Shown here in pieces: positions 32,363 through 45,390 of a stretch of DNA of 64,000 bases. The stretch is taken from positions 29,200,969-29,264,968 of the forward strand of contig CM043942.1 in assembly GCA_014529385.2 (NCBI GenBank). Direction: 5' to 3'. Position 1 is the first letter of the stretch, and each line of letters opens with the position of its first letter. Under the pieces are notes generated by a model. The model was not told where the DNA came from and searched no databases. It saw nothing but the letters and a program-made list of their open reading frames with translations. Made by a program: the position numbers and the translations under genes. The stretch is from Adiantum capillus-veneris. Its lineage: Eukaryota > Streptophyta > Polypodiopsida > Polypodiales > Pteridaceae.

Positions 32363-33263
32363 TGTTAGCAGCAAGCTAACTCAGACACCATTTTTTGGAG
32401 CTTTCATTGTAAAAACATTTATTATTTTGATGAATCGGGAATGTTACTTTCTAGATAAACATTGTAATTGAAGAGCCTGGGGCTACAAGCTTCCGGATTG
32501 TATCAACCTGTCTTTAGTTAGAGCTCCCAGATTATTAGTTTTGAACACCAAAAACCTTGGCTAAGGTATAAAATCCAATTTTTGTAAGTTTTTTATAACT
32601 TTTGGATAATAGAAACATAGCGTGAGCTAACGGCGCTCACTTCTCTCCTTCTCGCACTTCCTACTCCCTCCCCGGTTGTCACATTGCAATCGCGTCTATT
32701 GCGTTGCAACCACATGTAAAAGCTCTATGCATTGATGTAAGCATTTCACGGTATTTCGTAGCTTTTGGCATCGCCGACCCGCCGCCTAATTTCATCATAA
32801 GTAGGAATTTAAGTTTCAAAATCATAAAATAAGTATAGACGGGGTATTGGGGCATCATTGCTAAGCATTTAGATGCATTCTAGGTCGAAAATGACTAGGT
32901 CAAAACTCACTGGTGTTAATAATTGTGATTTTTGCACTTGACCTAAAGTGATATTTGAGACCATAAGCATGTGTGCTTAGGTCTTATAAACATGTCCTAG
33001 AAGTTTCGTAACGTTTGGATGTTGTTTGATGCTGTAACGGATGTGATTGGTTTGTCAATGAGCGATTAGCTTTTGGTGATTTCTGTCATTTGAGTTTAGC
33101 TTGAGTTAGATGCAAGTTGTTTGTTGTTTTCCAAGAGATTGACAACCTCTTGTAGCCTCTATGCACTAGTCGAGTCAGTTTCGTCCCATGGATTGATAAT
33201 TAAATTTGTGGTTCTCGCTATGTCTGCAATAAGATTAGAGTGAGGTTAGACACCCGTCCCACA
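32363..33263 (+). repeat. Candidate 5' LTR of Gypsy B
   Basis: The interval begins TGTTAGC exactly where LINE homology ends. It ends CCCACA directly before a Gypsy primer site, giving a 0.9-kb LTR. No second copy is seen in the window to confirm the borders. Confidence 0.5.
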
Positions 33264-33284
33264 TTTGGCACCACTGTCGGGGAT
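33264..33284 (+). other. Gypsy B primer binding site
   Basis: TTTGGCACCACTGTCGGGGA closely resembles the TGGCGCCGTTGTCGGGGA leader sequence of plant Gypsy elements, which pairs with the 3' end of an Asp-type tRNA. Two or three mismatches are present. Confidence 0.65.
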
Positions 33285-33779
33285 CGAAGAGACCTAAAGT
33301 AAGAAAAAAAACGAGCGTCTTGTGAAGTTATCCTTTAACTTCCTCTAGGATCTCCTAGAGTAAAAACTTTCTTTTTAAAACCGCATAGCTTAGGATTGTC
33401 GTCTTTTGCTGTGTAGAGGTAGCTTGGAAGTAAGTCGTACTAGCTAAGTACCTTTAGGATGTAGGATTGTAGAATTAGATTAGGATTTTGAGAATGATTG
33501 ATGGACAAGACAAGTCTTAAGATCAAGGCTCAGAAAACCATAAAAAACAAGAAAACGAGTGTTTGTGGACACTTTCCACAACCCCATTGCAGTAGAACCT
33601 AGAAGTAGGGTAAGTAGAGTCTGAGGTGGGATTTCATGACATTGCTCTCTCCAAAAAAATCAATTGTGAGTGTTTATGAGAAGTTTTTGAATTTCAAGTC
33701 TACGGCTAGAAATAGCACCAGAAGACTGTCAACCACTCAATCTGGGTAAGGTGAAGGACGCATTGAGGTAAAAATTTCA

Positions 33780-34760
33780 AAACTCAGATTATTTACTTTT
33801 TCTTGGCAAATTAAGTTTGAACTTGACTCAGAGGCTTAAAATAGCTCATGAAAAGATTGTCCATGGAAAAAAGTTTAAAAAAGTGCTCATTTTAGGCTTA
33901 AAGTAAATAATCACGATTATTTACTTTCAACTCAAAAGTGACCAAGGTTGATACTAGAGACTCTATGCATGTATACAAACATCTTCTGTAAAGACGCATA
34001 AATTTGGATCACCAAACAGACCAAAAACTGGGTAAAAATTGAATTCTGTACTAACTTTTAAGAACTTGAGTGTAAATTGGGAAAATTTTGTTCAAACTCA
34101 ATGGAACTTGACTTATAGGCTTATATTGATGTGATAAACAAGTGTACATGCTCAATTGACCAAAAAGATGCAAAAATTTACCTACTTCTATCCCACTTTT
34201 TAACTTTTTTGACCAAACCAGCATACCAGCATGTTGTATTGAGCCCACAAATCAAATTTGGTAAGGTTTGGATCATTGGATTGAAAATTGTGGCCAAATT
34301 TGCAAAGTCAGTCTGCAGATATAAAACTAATGACCATTTGAACAAAAAATTATCCAAACTTGATGAAACTTGGCTAGAGACCTTAAGTTAAGCTGCTTCA
34401 CAAATCTCTGTCAAAATTGTTGCAAAACGGTGCACAAAAATAGGAGTAAATAATCGCGATTATTTACATCTACTACAAAATTTGATATTCTTGCACATTT
34501 GAGTATACCACAAGGTCAAACATATCAAGTAGACCACACAAATCAATTTTGGTGAAATTTGGATCATAAAAGTGAGACTTAAGCCAGATTCTTGAAAGTT
34601 GAGTCTACGGATACAAACAGTTGATAGCGTGAACAAATTTTGTTCAAACTTAGTGAAACTTGTCCAGAGACCATAACAAGTTGCATACTTGGCAAAACAA
34701 GCCAAAAAGTGCAAAAAATTGAGAAAAATAAATAATCACGATTATTTACTACTGATACAC
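33780..34760. repeat. Diverged tandem repeat with palindromic core in Gypsy B leader
   Basis: The palindrome made of GTAAATAATC, one variable base, then the complementary arm occurs at about 33903, 34446 and 34729. A half copy lies near 33787. Spacing is about 543 and 283 bp, so the underlying unit is near 275 bp. Units also share phrases such as AACTTGGCTAGAGACC and AAATTTGGATCA with many changes. No coding is visible. Confidence 0.75.
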
Positions 34761-35127
34761 AGAGACAAACTTTTTGACTTTCGAACTTGTACAGTGCTAG
34801 ACCAACATAATACAAGGCCATCGGGAAATTTTGGGTTCAATCGGATCCAAATTGGTACATGTTTACTCATTTTCCAAGTTGCAGATTAGTTCTTTGGCTC
34901 TTTGCAAAAGTAGAATCTGAAAGTCTCAATTGCTGACTCACTTAACTCAAATTGGAATGATATACATAGACCAGTCTCACAATAGTTAGCAAGAATTATA
35001 CAGCCTTTGTGAAAGAATAGCTAACTTAATTAAAACTGATTCAGAATCAGGTTGCAGACAAGGAATTGAAAGCTTGACAGAAGTTGCAATCAAGTCAAGT
35101 GAAAGAAGTTGACAACAAGTCAATCTG

Positions 35128-36666
35128 ATGGTAAGTACTCTATTTAGGGCTTCACAAGTCTATATAAACCTTAGATCTAGTCGTATACTAGAAAATCAAG
35201 GCATATTTGGCGAGACCGCTAGTAGAGTATCCACCGAAGAGAGTGTGAATCAAGGAGATCACTTGGACACTATCTTTGAAGAAGTCTCAGACACCTTTTC
35301 AAAATCCAAATCTGAAATCTCTTCGTATTCGACTCATTCAGAAACCGGAACGTCAGTGCGATATAAGCACATACTCTCCTTTTATAAGACTAATCACCAT
35401 GGAGCTCAAGTTTACCTGGATCCTAATGAAGAGTATGCTATTGGCATTGATGACCATGGCATAGAGTTTGAAGAGGAAATGTACATGGATAGAAACAAAA
35501 TTCAATATTTACAAGTTGAAAACCCTGACGTGATAGACAAATGGGGTTTAGAAGTAAATACTATAATTCAAAATATGGCAGAAAAAGAAGGACCACCGAC
35601 TTTAGAATTTGAGGGATACGATCAAGTTGATTTGAAGCCTTTGAAACAGCTTAGTACGGATAATCCTAGGATCGGAGTCTATTGTTGCGAGGATAGAAAT
35701 GTGAAAGATCTTTTATCGACTTCTCATGCCAAATCAGGACAGTTAACACCCATGAAGGTCATTTATATCTTCAAAATCAAAGACAAGGGATCAGCAAATC
35801 TACCAACCTACCTGTTTAGGGATTGTTATAACAATAACTCTGTTATGATGACTCCTGAGGAGGTGTAACAAACCAAATACCAAGGGTACTCCATAAGGGA
35901 TTGGATATTGGGCCAAGGACCAGAAACTATTCCAAGAGATGAACTCCGTGAGAGATCTTTTGAGAGTAATGTTAAGAAACCAAAAACCACCTCATCATGA
36001 AGAAAATTGAGTGACACTAAAGCCAGCAGTCCAGGGCTACATGAGTCACTATTTCCAACAGACTGGTTTGAAGGACTCGGAACAGGACCAACTGCCAGGG
36101 GATCGAGAGTTGAACCAAATAGACGTGTTAGACCAGCTGATTTTCAAAAATGGGTCAGAAAATACAGTGGATCTGGGGATCCATATGACTACTTAGCAAA
36201 CTTTAAACAAGTGCTAAGAGCAGAACGCATATTTAATTTCCATACTCAATTCGAGGGATTTGGAATGACATTAGAAGGAAAAGAACAGACATGGTTTCAA
36301 AACATTCCACCAAGGTCGATCATGGACTTGAATACATTAGCTCAAGGATTTGTAGCTGCATGTTCCAAAACGGGGATCAAACACAATACGGTAGCTCAAA
36401 TTTATAGCTTCAAACAGAAACAAGGTGACTCTCCTAGGGATTGTGCAACAAGGATGAAGCAATACATTGCAAGATGCCCAGAACTAGAGATACCTGCAGA
36501 AGAAAGACTAGTATCATTATTTCTAAAGGGATTGCTAAACAAAGAACTTCATGCTACATTGTATAGCAAGAAACATATAACCCTAGAAGAGTGTGTATCA
36601 GATGCTATTGACTTAGGAGAAAATTGTGATATTGTCAATGAAGAAATGTCCCTAAGGATGACCTAA
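35128..36666 (+). pseudogene. Gypsy B gag
   Basis: A 246-codon N-terminal frame (35128-35868) and a 219-codon frame (36007-36666) are in the same phase, separated by a TAA (35866) and a TGA (about 35998). The second part holds the retrotransposon gag core: GSGDPYDYLANFKQVLRAER, EQTWFQNIPP, IYSFKQKQGDSPRDC and RLVSLFLKGL. It would assemble the particle. The long acidic N-terminal extension (EEVSDTFSKSKSE) is less usual. Confidence 0.8.
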
Positions 36667-37502
36667 GCAAAAAAACAGCATCCATTAAACCAGCACAAGT
36701 GGGAACGATTGTTGCTGCTCCGCTTACGGTCATAGAAGAAATGCTCAAAAGGATGAATGAAATGATGAATAACATGCAAAAAGCACCTATGAGGGGACCA
36801 GAGCAAGGGATACCTTAACAGGGACATCCAATTAGGCCACAAAAATGGTGTGAAATCGAGGATAAATGGACCAACCATGAGACCAATGAATGCTACTATC
36901 GACCAAAGTATGATTGGAATGTTCAATAAGTGCCTATGAGGCCACAAGGACAACCCATGTACAGACATCAGCCTAATATGGCCCCAGCTCAAAGACCACT
37001 GATGGGTATGGAAAGACCTCAACCTGTGTTGGGTTAACAACCTCCATATCTTGGACATAATGCAGTGCCTATAAAGTACATGCATTCAGAGGGAGTCATA
37101 GATGAACAAGCACTAGTGCCTGTTACACCCTATGCTGAGCCTAATCCATCTGCAGTAATGATAGAAGGAGATTGGTATAATTCACATCCACCACCAATGG
37201 AAGAACCTGTGACTTATACTACATCAAAGCCTACACTGATGTACTATGTAGCTAATCAAGGTGCTAGACCTCCAATGGTAAGACCCATGATTAAGCCAAG
37301 AACTGGAATCTGTCATAACTCTGGTGCATATGATCATTGGAAAAATGAATGCCCAAAGCCTGAGAAGAACCTTAAGCCAATTGAAGCTTATTGCATGCAA
37401 TGTGGCAAAAAGGGAGGACACTTCCCTGAGGATTGTCCAAAAAATCCTTTAAACAAGGGTAAAACAGTAGTGAACGTAGTTCAAGTGATACCTAGTAGCT
37501 AA
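36667..37502 (+). pseudogene. Gypsy B nucleocapsid region with zinc knuckles
   Basis: After a Pro/Met-rich stretch, two knuckle-like motifs occur: CHNSGAYDHWKNEC (one Cys replaced by Ser) near 37312 and CMQCGKKGGHFPEDC near 37393. The second has an extra residue between the Cys pair and His. The frame differs from the upstream gag, so at least one frameshift lies between. Confidence 0.75.
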
Positions 37503-37643
37503 TCTAAGAGTGAACCAATTGTTCCAATCAAGGTAGTCACCAGAGCCCAGGCTAAGGAAAAGAAACATAACTCCTCTGATGATTCTGAGAATACTAAAAT
37601 TTCCTCTCAAAAGACCAAAAGAAGCATAAGCAAAAGGTATGAG

Positions 37644-39468
37644 ATGAGAAAACAGAAACAAAGGGCTGAAATCGAGGAGAAATCAAAGAGACTATTCCAG
37701 GAAAAAATGAAAGAAATTGGAAGCGAAATCAAGGAAACCACAGTGAAATCTGGAGGATCAATTTTGAGAGACAAAATTTTTGAGCCTATTAATGCAGCCT
37801 TGGAAGCTTACCCAATGGGACTTAAAACAAGCCAAAACATGAAAAACAAATGGAAAAACTATCCTTCTCCAGACATGAAAGAAGCTAAGCTTGAAGCTTA
37901 TCAAATGGAACTCAAGAGATGCTGAAAAAACAAAAACCCAAGCTCGAGAGTATGGCAAAACCTGAGGAGCTTGTGGTAGGAACCAGTAAAGAAAAATCCA
38001 AAGTGGTGGTAGAACCCCACCTTGAAACAAAAGAGACATAACTTATAGTGCCGGACAACGAAGATACGTTAGATGGAATTCCATTCGTAGAAGAAGAGTG
38101 GCCAGGACACTTATGGGAAAAAGTTAGAGAGATTAATGATGTAAGCCTAACTCTGAAGTCAGCTCCTATATAGGAAGTTTGTTTAGACAATCTACCTCCT
38201 GATATGGAGATGGATGTACAATCCTTGTATGGGGATTGCGGTTCTGAAACTTCAGGAATGTCTAAACCACTTTGAAAACATTACCCTCTTACTTGGGAGA
38301 TAATAAAGATGAATCCATAGTGTGTAAAACCACTCAGGTAAAAAGAGCGAAACAAATCCTAGAAGTAGACAGCATTCATTCAATCATGTCTACACCCATC
38401 CAATCCACTCTTACTTTAAGAGAACTGTTAGAAATCAGATCATATTTATGGAATGATCTACAAAAAACTCTAGAGAAGGTGGGGATAACAAGGCTAATTG
38501 CAAAGAATTTGGAAAAATTGAAACACGAATTGGATAACAAAGAGATTCAATCCATTCCAATGAAAAAATTTGGAGAATACTACAAAGGGGAAGAAGGAAA
38601 CACAACCCTTCCATTGAGATATAATGATATCAAAACCATGGCAATACTGGATAGTGGGGCAGGCATAGCCATAGCCACAAAAGCAGTATGGGAATCAAGG
38701 GGACAACCATCCATTAGAAAAACTCGAATGAAATTGTAATTGACTGATGGACACATCGAAAGACCCTTAGGACTGCTTGAGAAAGTGATAGTTAATTCAT
38801 GTGAGATTGATTATCAACACACTTTTGCCATAGTAGACTTTGGAAAGAAACTCAATTATGAAATAATCTTGGGAAGACCTTTCATGCAACAAGTACAACT
38901 CATCCAGGATTGGGGAAAAAATTATATGTACTTGAAGCAAGTAAGATCAATAACAAGGGTTAATCTGAAAGATCACACTTATAGGGATGTCATGAAAATG
39001 CCCATTCAAGAATTTGACTCAGTCTCTTCAGCTGAAACTAAGCTTCCATCTTGGTTGAACAAAGACACACCTATTTGGATGTGCAGGACATCAAAAAATG
39101 CGAGCTTAAAACGAGAAGAATGTATCTCAAAAAGGGATTGTACAGATGAAGCCTATGTACCTGAACCCATTCTAGAGCATTTGTTTGATCCATTTGAGTG
39201 GAATCAAATTTTAGCAACAATGGATGTATGTGTAAATATGTGTATGATTACTCAATTTTGCAACGAGGACAGCTATGACATAATTCCCATCCAAATGATT
39301 TCAACCCTTCACATTAAAGACAAAATTCAAGAATCCAAGGACTTGATGAAAGCTCAACAAGTCTTTTCAGACCTCTACTACGATGCAACAGATGAGTCAG
39401 AAGAACATTCAACTACATCAGATGATTCGAGGTCAGAAAAAGAACATGTGAGAGCAAACTACTCATGA
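37644..39468 (+). pseudogene. Gypsy B basic linker and aspartic protease
   Basis: The Lys/Glu-rich linker (37644-37925) precedes the protease. The active site is AILDSGAGIAIA (38643), followed by a TAA at 38737 and then FAIVDFGKKL and ILGRPFMQ (38822-38890), the C-terminal half of a retropepsin. A further 190 codons with acidic character lead towards the RT. The protease would mature Gag-Pol. Confidence 0.78.
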
Positions 39469-39780
39469 AAGGAGGGGAGGAATTTTTTTTAAACTTTCCA
39501 AACCAGAAACCAAGAAGACAGAAATGGTATAGAAGAAAAAGAGACGCAAAACGTGAAAGCTAGACCTATGCCATCAGTCTCCTGTAGAACACAGTTTTTG
39601 ATGCAAATAGATGCACATGATTGTGTCAAAGACAAAATCACTGGTAGATGTCCTTTAAACAAAAAGCAAAAATTATCAAAAAGATTGAGATAAACGAGAA
39701 ATTAAACTCAAGCAAAACCTAAATACCAGGACAAGGATTCAACCATGACACGAGTTGAATGAAGAAAGAAGTATCAAGAG

Positions 39781-40902
39781 TTGAAAAAAGCTCTAAAGGA
39801 GATATATACAACAAAAATGGAAACCAGTGAGGAGGATGGTAAAGATGTAATGAGTGTTCCATCCCATTACAAGAAATATACTCTCCAAGATCGAAAAATC
39901 ATAGTCGAACAACCTGTCAGGAAACTACAAAAACAGGGCAAGTCCTACGATGCACTTGAAAACGTAAAAAAGATAGATCTGGCTGAACTAGCAGAAGAGC
40001 TTAGGCCTACCTACATTGCAAATGAGATGACGGAAGAAGAAGAAGAGATTTTGTTAAGCTTACTGAGAGAGTATCGAGATATCTTTGCTTGGTCTTATAA
40101 GGATCTCAAGGGTGCTGATCCAAAAAATTTGTCAACATACCATACCCACAGGAGATGATGCAAAACCAAGTAGACAAAGACTATACACTTATAATGAGAC
40201 ATTTTCCAAAAAAATCAAAGAAGAGATTGGAAAGCTAAAGGAAGCCGAATTCATTTATGAAATTGAACACACAGATTGGGTGCGTCCAAGTGTGATAGTA
40301 TCCAAGAAAAATGGAAAATTAAGGGTGTGTGTCAATCTCAAGAAAGTGAATGCAGCTACCATTAGAGACAAATTTTCTCTTCCAATCATTGAGCATGTTT
40401 TAGAATGAGTTGCAAGAAAAGAAGCTTACAGATTTAGATGGATTTTTGGGATATAATCAACTTTTGGTTGACCCCAAGGATCAACATAAAACTGCCTTTG
40501 CAACTGAATGGGGTATTTTTGCCTATCGGGTTAACTAATGCTCCTGCCACCTTTCAAAGATTGATGAGACATGCTTTTAAAGAATATCTTCAAATTTTTT
40601 TGGAAGTATATATGGATGATCTATGTGTACATTCATCAATCCATGCTGATCATTTTGAACACCTCAAAAAGGTATTCGAAAAATGTAGACTTTATAGGAT
40701 TTGCTTAAATCCTGAAAAGTGCACATTCACGAGTAGACAAGGAAAAAATCTTGGACATATAGTGTCCAAAAATGGCATAGCTACTAATATAGATAAAATT
40801 CATGTTATTACTAATTTGCCTAGACCGACAACAGTCAAGGGGTTCAAGACTTCATGGGACATTGTGGATATTACAGACGATTCATTTACATGCATGTTAT
40901 AA
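39781..40902 (+). pseudogene. Gypsy B reverse transcriptase
   Basis: Motifs in order are LLREYRDIFAWSYKDLKG (40054), EFIYEIEHTDWVRPSVIVSK (40247), KLRVCVNLKKVN (40317), LTNAPATFQRLMRHAF (40532) and the catalytic VYMDDLCVHS (40609). At least two frame changes (about 40140 and 40405) and altered residues (for example VNL for VDY) mark it as inactive. Confidence 0.85.
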
Positions 40903-41462
40903 TTGCAAAACCCATGTATAGCTTGATTACACACTTTGAATGGACTGATGAGTGTGAAGAATCCTTCATGAATCTTAAGCAAGCTCTCACTTCAGCTCCA
41001 ATATTGAAAGCACCAGATTGGAATAAGGTATTCCGCATACATGTAGATGCTTCCAATTTTGCCATTAGGTGTATACTAGCTCAACCAGGAGACAAGAAAG
41101 TTGATTTTCCTATTTCTTATGCTAGCCGATAGTTGAATATGGTAGAGAAAAATTATACAATCACCAAAAGGGAAGGATTAGGAATGATCCATGTCGTGAA
41201 AAAGTATAGACATTACCTATTAGCAGACAAATTAGTGTTCTTTGTGGCTTATTGTACTTTGTCAACAAGCCATGAAACACAGGAAGAATAGTGAGATGGT
41301 TCATCATTCTTTTGGAATTTGATTTCACTGTAGTTGTGAAAAAGGGAACCACTCATCAAAGAGCAGATCATTTTTCAAGGATTGTTTCAGGAGAACCACC
41401 TAAGGGAGTAGACAATGATCTACCATATGCATATCTGTTCTCCGTTGAAATGATACCTCGAT
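40854..41462 (+). pseudogene. Gypsy B RNase H domain
   Basis: FEWTDECEESFMNLKQAL (40937) leads into the RNase H start IHVDASNFAIRCILAQ (41036, with catalytic Asp). ISYASR follows, then an interrupting TAG (41132). Later parts, RHYLL (41210) and RIVRWFIILLEFDFTV (41286-41335), appear in shifted frames. Confidence 0.75.
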
Positions 41463-41473
41463 GGTAGGAAAAC

Positions 41474-42360
41474 ATGGTATCCTTAATGACCATAGCTCAA
41501 GTGGATTCACAAATACCACTTCTTATTACAAACGGATTAATTGAGCAATCGGCTATGTATCGATCACTAGCTGGAAGGTTGTACAAAAGAAATCGAGATG
41601 GAATATTGTTGTGCATTAATCCTGAGAAGAAAACCCAATACCTAAGTCAATCACACATTGCCATAGTAGGACTTCACTTTGTGAAAGACCAAACTATGCG
41701 ACGAATATTGAGGCTTGGAGTATTTTGACCGACTATGAGGAGGGATGTTCATTCATTTGTGAAAAGTTGTCCTCAATTCAGAAACAAACACCCATACCTC
41801 ATGTGACATTGTTCCAAATATCACTTGTTCCTAAGTGGAGTAACTATCTAGTTACTTACTTATCAAGCCAAACATTTCCTGAGGATATGAGTAAATGTTG
41901 TCAAAGCGCAATTGAAACTGAAGCAAGAGACTCTGCTCTTATTGGAAACCAGTTGTATCAGAGAGGAAAAGATCAACATCTATGTCTTTGTGAAAATGAA
42001 GACGAATATATTCTCATTATAGAACAAGCACATGCCGGATTAGCTGGAGGTCACTTTTTGAGTGAGACCACCATAAGAGCAATCTTAATGGCAAGCGTAT
42101 GATGGCCAATACTTTTTGCAGATGCCAAGGAATATGTTCAAAGATGTGATGCATGCCAACGAGCAAAAATGCCAACCCATGCAGATAGCATCCCCTTAAG
42201 ACCAATGATGGGGGCTAGAGCTTTCGCAAAATGGGGTATAGACTTTGTTGGGCCAATATAACCACCTGTGTATAAAACCCAAGCTCAATATATCATTGTA
42301 GCTACGGACTATTTGACCAAGTGGATCGATGCTAAAGCAACTCAAAATATCAAGCCCCTT
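41474..42360 (+). pseudogene. Gypsy B integrase, 3'-truncated
   Basis: The zinc-binding part reads HAGLAGGHFLSETTIR, then CDACQRAK (HHCC, 42031-42170). The core begins WGIDFVGPI with the first catalytic Asp (42235) and ATDYLTKW with the second (42302). Sequence changes at about 42360 to unrelated antisense gag. An integrase C-terminal end in the same orientation occurs at 44926-45154 and may be its continuation. Confidence 0.78.
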
Positions 42361-42870
42361 CTCTTCATCATCATTTGTATCCCTTACCTGAACTATTTGT
42401 AGTACTGCCATTGGAATTACTCCCCTCACATTGTTCGGGATAGCTTCATCTCTTCTTATCTCCGTTCTGATCTTAGGTAGTCCTCTGAGCTTGCCATTCC
42501 TTACTTCTAGCCACCTTTACTGCCTCTTCAAAAGTAGCGGGCTTTTTAAGCTCAACTTTCCATTACAAATCAAGCTTTAAACTTCCCACAAAAAGATCCT
42601 TCTTCATCGTGTCGGTAGGATGGTCTATGCTATGCATAGTCCATGTTTATTTTCTCCCACATGCTCGTAAACCGCTTTTCATAGCACTCAACCAGCTCTT
42701 CTTCACTTTGCTTCAAAATTTTGATGGCAGTTTTTGCATCTTCAACATTGCAAAATTCATTGAGTCATAGCTTGTCTCACAAGCTCTACTGTGACTACAA
42801 TAGGTGGTTGTGCAGTAGCTTGTTCTACTTTGTAAGCATGTAACTGCTTCCTTGTATCTTTTTCCTTGTA
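42361..42870 (-). pseudogene. Antisense Gypsy gag fragment
   Basis: The minus strand at about 42600-42720 reads ILKQSEEELVECYEKRFTSM, then WEKINMDYA, and an in-frame TAG. This is the familiar helical core of a Gypsy gag. It belongs to a different element from Gypsy B, since orientation and sequence differ. Borders are not visible. Confidence 0.6.
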
Positions 42871-42998
42871 TCATTGAAGGTCCATTCTCTCTTGCACAAA
42901 AACTCACATACACCCTCTCTTACATACGAAGAAAGAATGTCCATTCTTTCTTATACACATAGGCATACACAATCTCAAATGTAGAATGTTCCTACAAC

Positions 42999-43038
42999 CA
43001 CACACACACACACACACACATACACACACACACACACA
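42999..43038. repeat. CA microsatellite
   Basis: About 20 CA units with one TA interruption at 43020. Confidence 0.95.
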
Positions 43039-43584
43039 AAAAGAAACCCCTCCGGGGGGGTATATACACATATCATAGTTGCAACCTTTTATCTCCCTCT
43101 GGAATCCTCCCATGCCTACTTGGCACTGACAAACTGTGCTACCAAACGGACTGGCCAAGGGCACCCAACTGACTAGTGCTACACTTGGTGAGAGATATAA
43201 GACAAGAGAACAACATACCCTTTGTGACATAGAGAGACACCTGTATATATACATTGATGACCAAAAAATTTATAAACTAAAAGAAATATCAACATCACAA
43301 CAAAAACTTAATAATAGGAATGACACCATAGAGCTTCAGATACTTTGGACCAACCATCCACCCACCCATTCCCCTATGGATGAGAAACCACCCTAGCTTC
43401 CTAGAACATGAGCCCATTGACCACCTTAAGAACGAGAGTTACCCTGACGTTGATTCTCTACCCTCAGTTGGTCTTGATCTCAAAAAGATTCTATACCCGC
43501 CAATGATTGAATTACCGTCTATCAATGAGTTTAGGCATCCCACCTCTTCGGGGTCTTTCTAGTTATCGTAGATAACAATTGTGT

Positions 43585-43750
43585 ACGTGGCCCAATCTTT
43601 CAAGTGTCGTCACCCAATGGGTGAAATGCACAAAAATAACAATCATGTGCATGCCCAATCTTTCAAGTACAGTCACCCAATGGGTGAAATACACAAAAAA
43701 TAACCATCACATACATGGCCCAATCTGTCAAGTGCTTCCACCAATCGATG
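43585..43750. repeat. Three-copy tandem repeat, about 64 bp
   Basis: CCCAATCTTTCAAGT recurs at about 43591, 43654 and 43719. CACCCAATGGGTGAAAT, itself containing the palindrome CCCAATGGG, is present in the first two units. No coding content. Confidence 0.75.
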
Positions 43751-43798
43751 GAATCATATTGTCGGTTCGCTAACCTCAGGTACATTAAGACATCCAAA

Positions 43799-44260
<462 letters not shown>

Positions 44261-44925
44261 TGATACAATTTACACACAATTACTGAGACTATTCCACCTC
44301 ATAATGGAATCTCACTTGTATGGCTAAGTGTCGGGTCTTTCCCCTCAGAACCCACTCCCTTTTGTCCTTTCATCCCATTAAAGACTCCACAAGGTTCCAA
44401 AAGGCAAAACTAGGTCACAATTTCATCTCTAGTCCCAAAACTGCCTTAAATTATTCTAAGTACCAAAACCACTTGATTGTCACCCTTTTCCAACCCCTAT
44501 TTTGCAGAGTCGATAACTTTTAGCCTATTTAGAATCTCGAGAAACACAAAACATCAAAGTTGTAGAGCTTGACAAGATCTAGATCTTTGTCCCTCTTGAC
44601 CATCAAGCAAAGCATGCATACATATATTACCTCCTGAGTATGACAATATAGTGACTATTTTAAAGGTCTAGGCTCAAAGTGGATCCCTATCAGAATGGCA
44701 AAATATGTTGTTAATGGAGTGCAGTTGTCAATGGACTGAATAGAGAGCCGATTTGGAGTCTAACACGTGCAAGTACTTAGCTGGAGCAAAAATAGGTGTT
44801 CAAAACAGTGTCTAGACACTCAAAATCTGAGTACCATTGTAGGGTTAGTACTACCCAATTCAGTTCAAGTAAAACCTAAGAGCAGTGTAATTCAGTGTCT
44901 TGAAAGCTTTGCAAGTGCATAGACA
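44261..44925. other. No recognisable gene
   Basis: No convincing frame or repeat boundary is visible. The stretch lies between the CA-repeat duplication and an integrase remnant and could be decayed Gypsy sequence. Confidence 0.4.
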
Positions 44926-45154
44926 GGAAAAATTTGATAGTCTGGAAAGAAGAATTACTTATTTACAGATTCTTCAAATGGATAGAGATCAAGCATGTGA
45001 TTTCTATGCCGAGTAGAGTGAGCGCAGGACAATGAAGTTTAATGAAAAGTTGCCAAATAAGCATATCGTTGAAGGGGATCTTGTCATGAGATATGAGAGT
45101 GCACTTGATTTTACTTTTCAAACAAAGTTTTGCAAGAAGTGGACAGGTCCTTAT
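44926..45154 (+). pseudogene. Gypsy integrase C-terminal part, split by Copia B
   Basis: The frame reads MKFNEKLPNKHIVEGDLVMR (about 45032) and FQTKFCKKWTGPY (about 45118). It continues after Copia B at 50238 with EVKKAFPNGTYQLAKMDG and an in-frame TGA. This is the GDLV...KWxGPY...NGTYQL signature of Gypsy integrase C-termini. A TAG lies near 45013. It may be the lost end of Gypsy B. Confidence 0.75.
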
Positions 45155-45375
45155 TGTTGGGATTAAAGCCCAAGTGGCCTCTTATGCGGATATGGCCGGC
45201 CGCCCGCCTAACTCACTTACCTCTAACTCTTTGTATATACTAACTTATACTTTGTGAATACTAAGGAATTGAGAGATAACCCTTCTAACAGTTCTCTGCG
45301 TACTGTACTGTGTAAGCTCACTGTGTGTGTGTGTGTGTGTGAGAGAGTCGACCCACGCTCCGCTCCGTGACTTCA
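45155..45375 (+). repeat. Copia B 5' LTR
   Basis: The 221-bp LTR begins TGTTGGG and ends ACTTCA. It contains TGTATATA (45231-45238) as a TATA-like box and a GT run of about nine units. Confidence 0.93.
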
Positions 45376-45377
45376 AT

Positions 45378-45390
45378 TGGTATCAGAGCC
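45378..45390 (+). other. Copia B primer binding site
   Basis: TGGTATCAGAGCC follows the LTR by two bases and matches the initiator tRNA-Met type site. Confidence 0.92.

Larger units (their letters stand above)
32363..42360 (+). mobile_element. Gypsy B, decayed LTR retrotransposon
   Basis: A candidate 5' LTR is followed by a primer site, a repeat-rich leader, gag, protease, reverse transcriptase, RNase H and most of integrase, all on the plus strand. The order is protease-RT-RNase H-integrase, hence Gypsy/Metaviridae type. The RT phrase DIFAWSYKDLKG and the YMDD catalytic box fit the OTA/Tat-Athila side of the family. Many stops and frame changes show age. The integrase stops abruptly at about 42360, and no 3' LTR was found nearby. 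Confidence 0.8.

Noticed and set aside
33780-34760. CRISPR-like array
   Set aside because: Unit spacing is irregular and units have diverged. This is retrotransposon leader DNA in a plant context.
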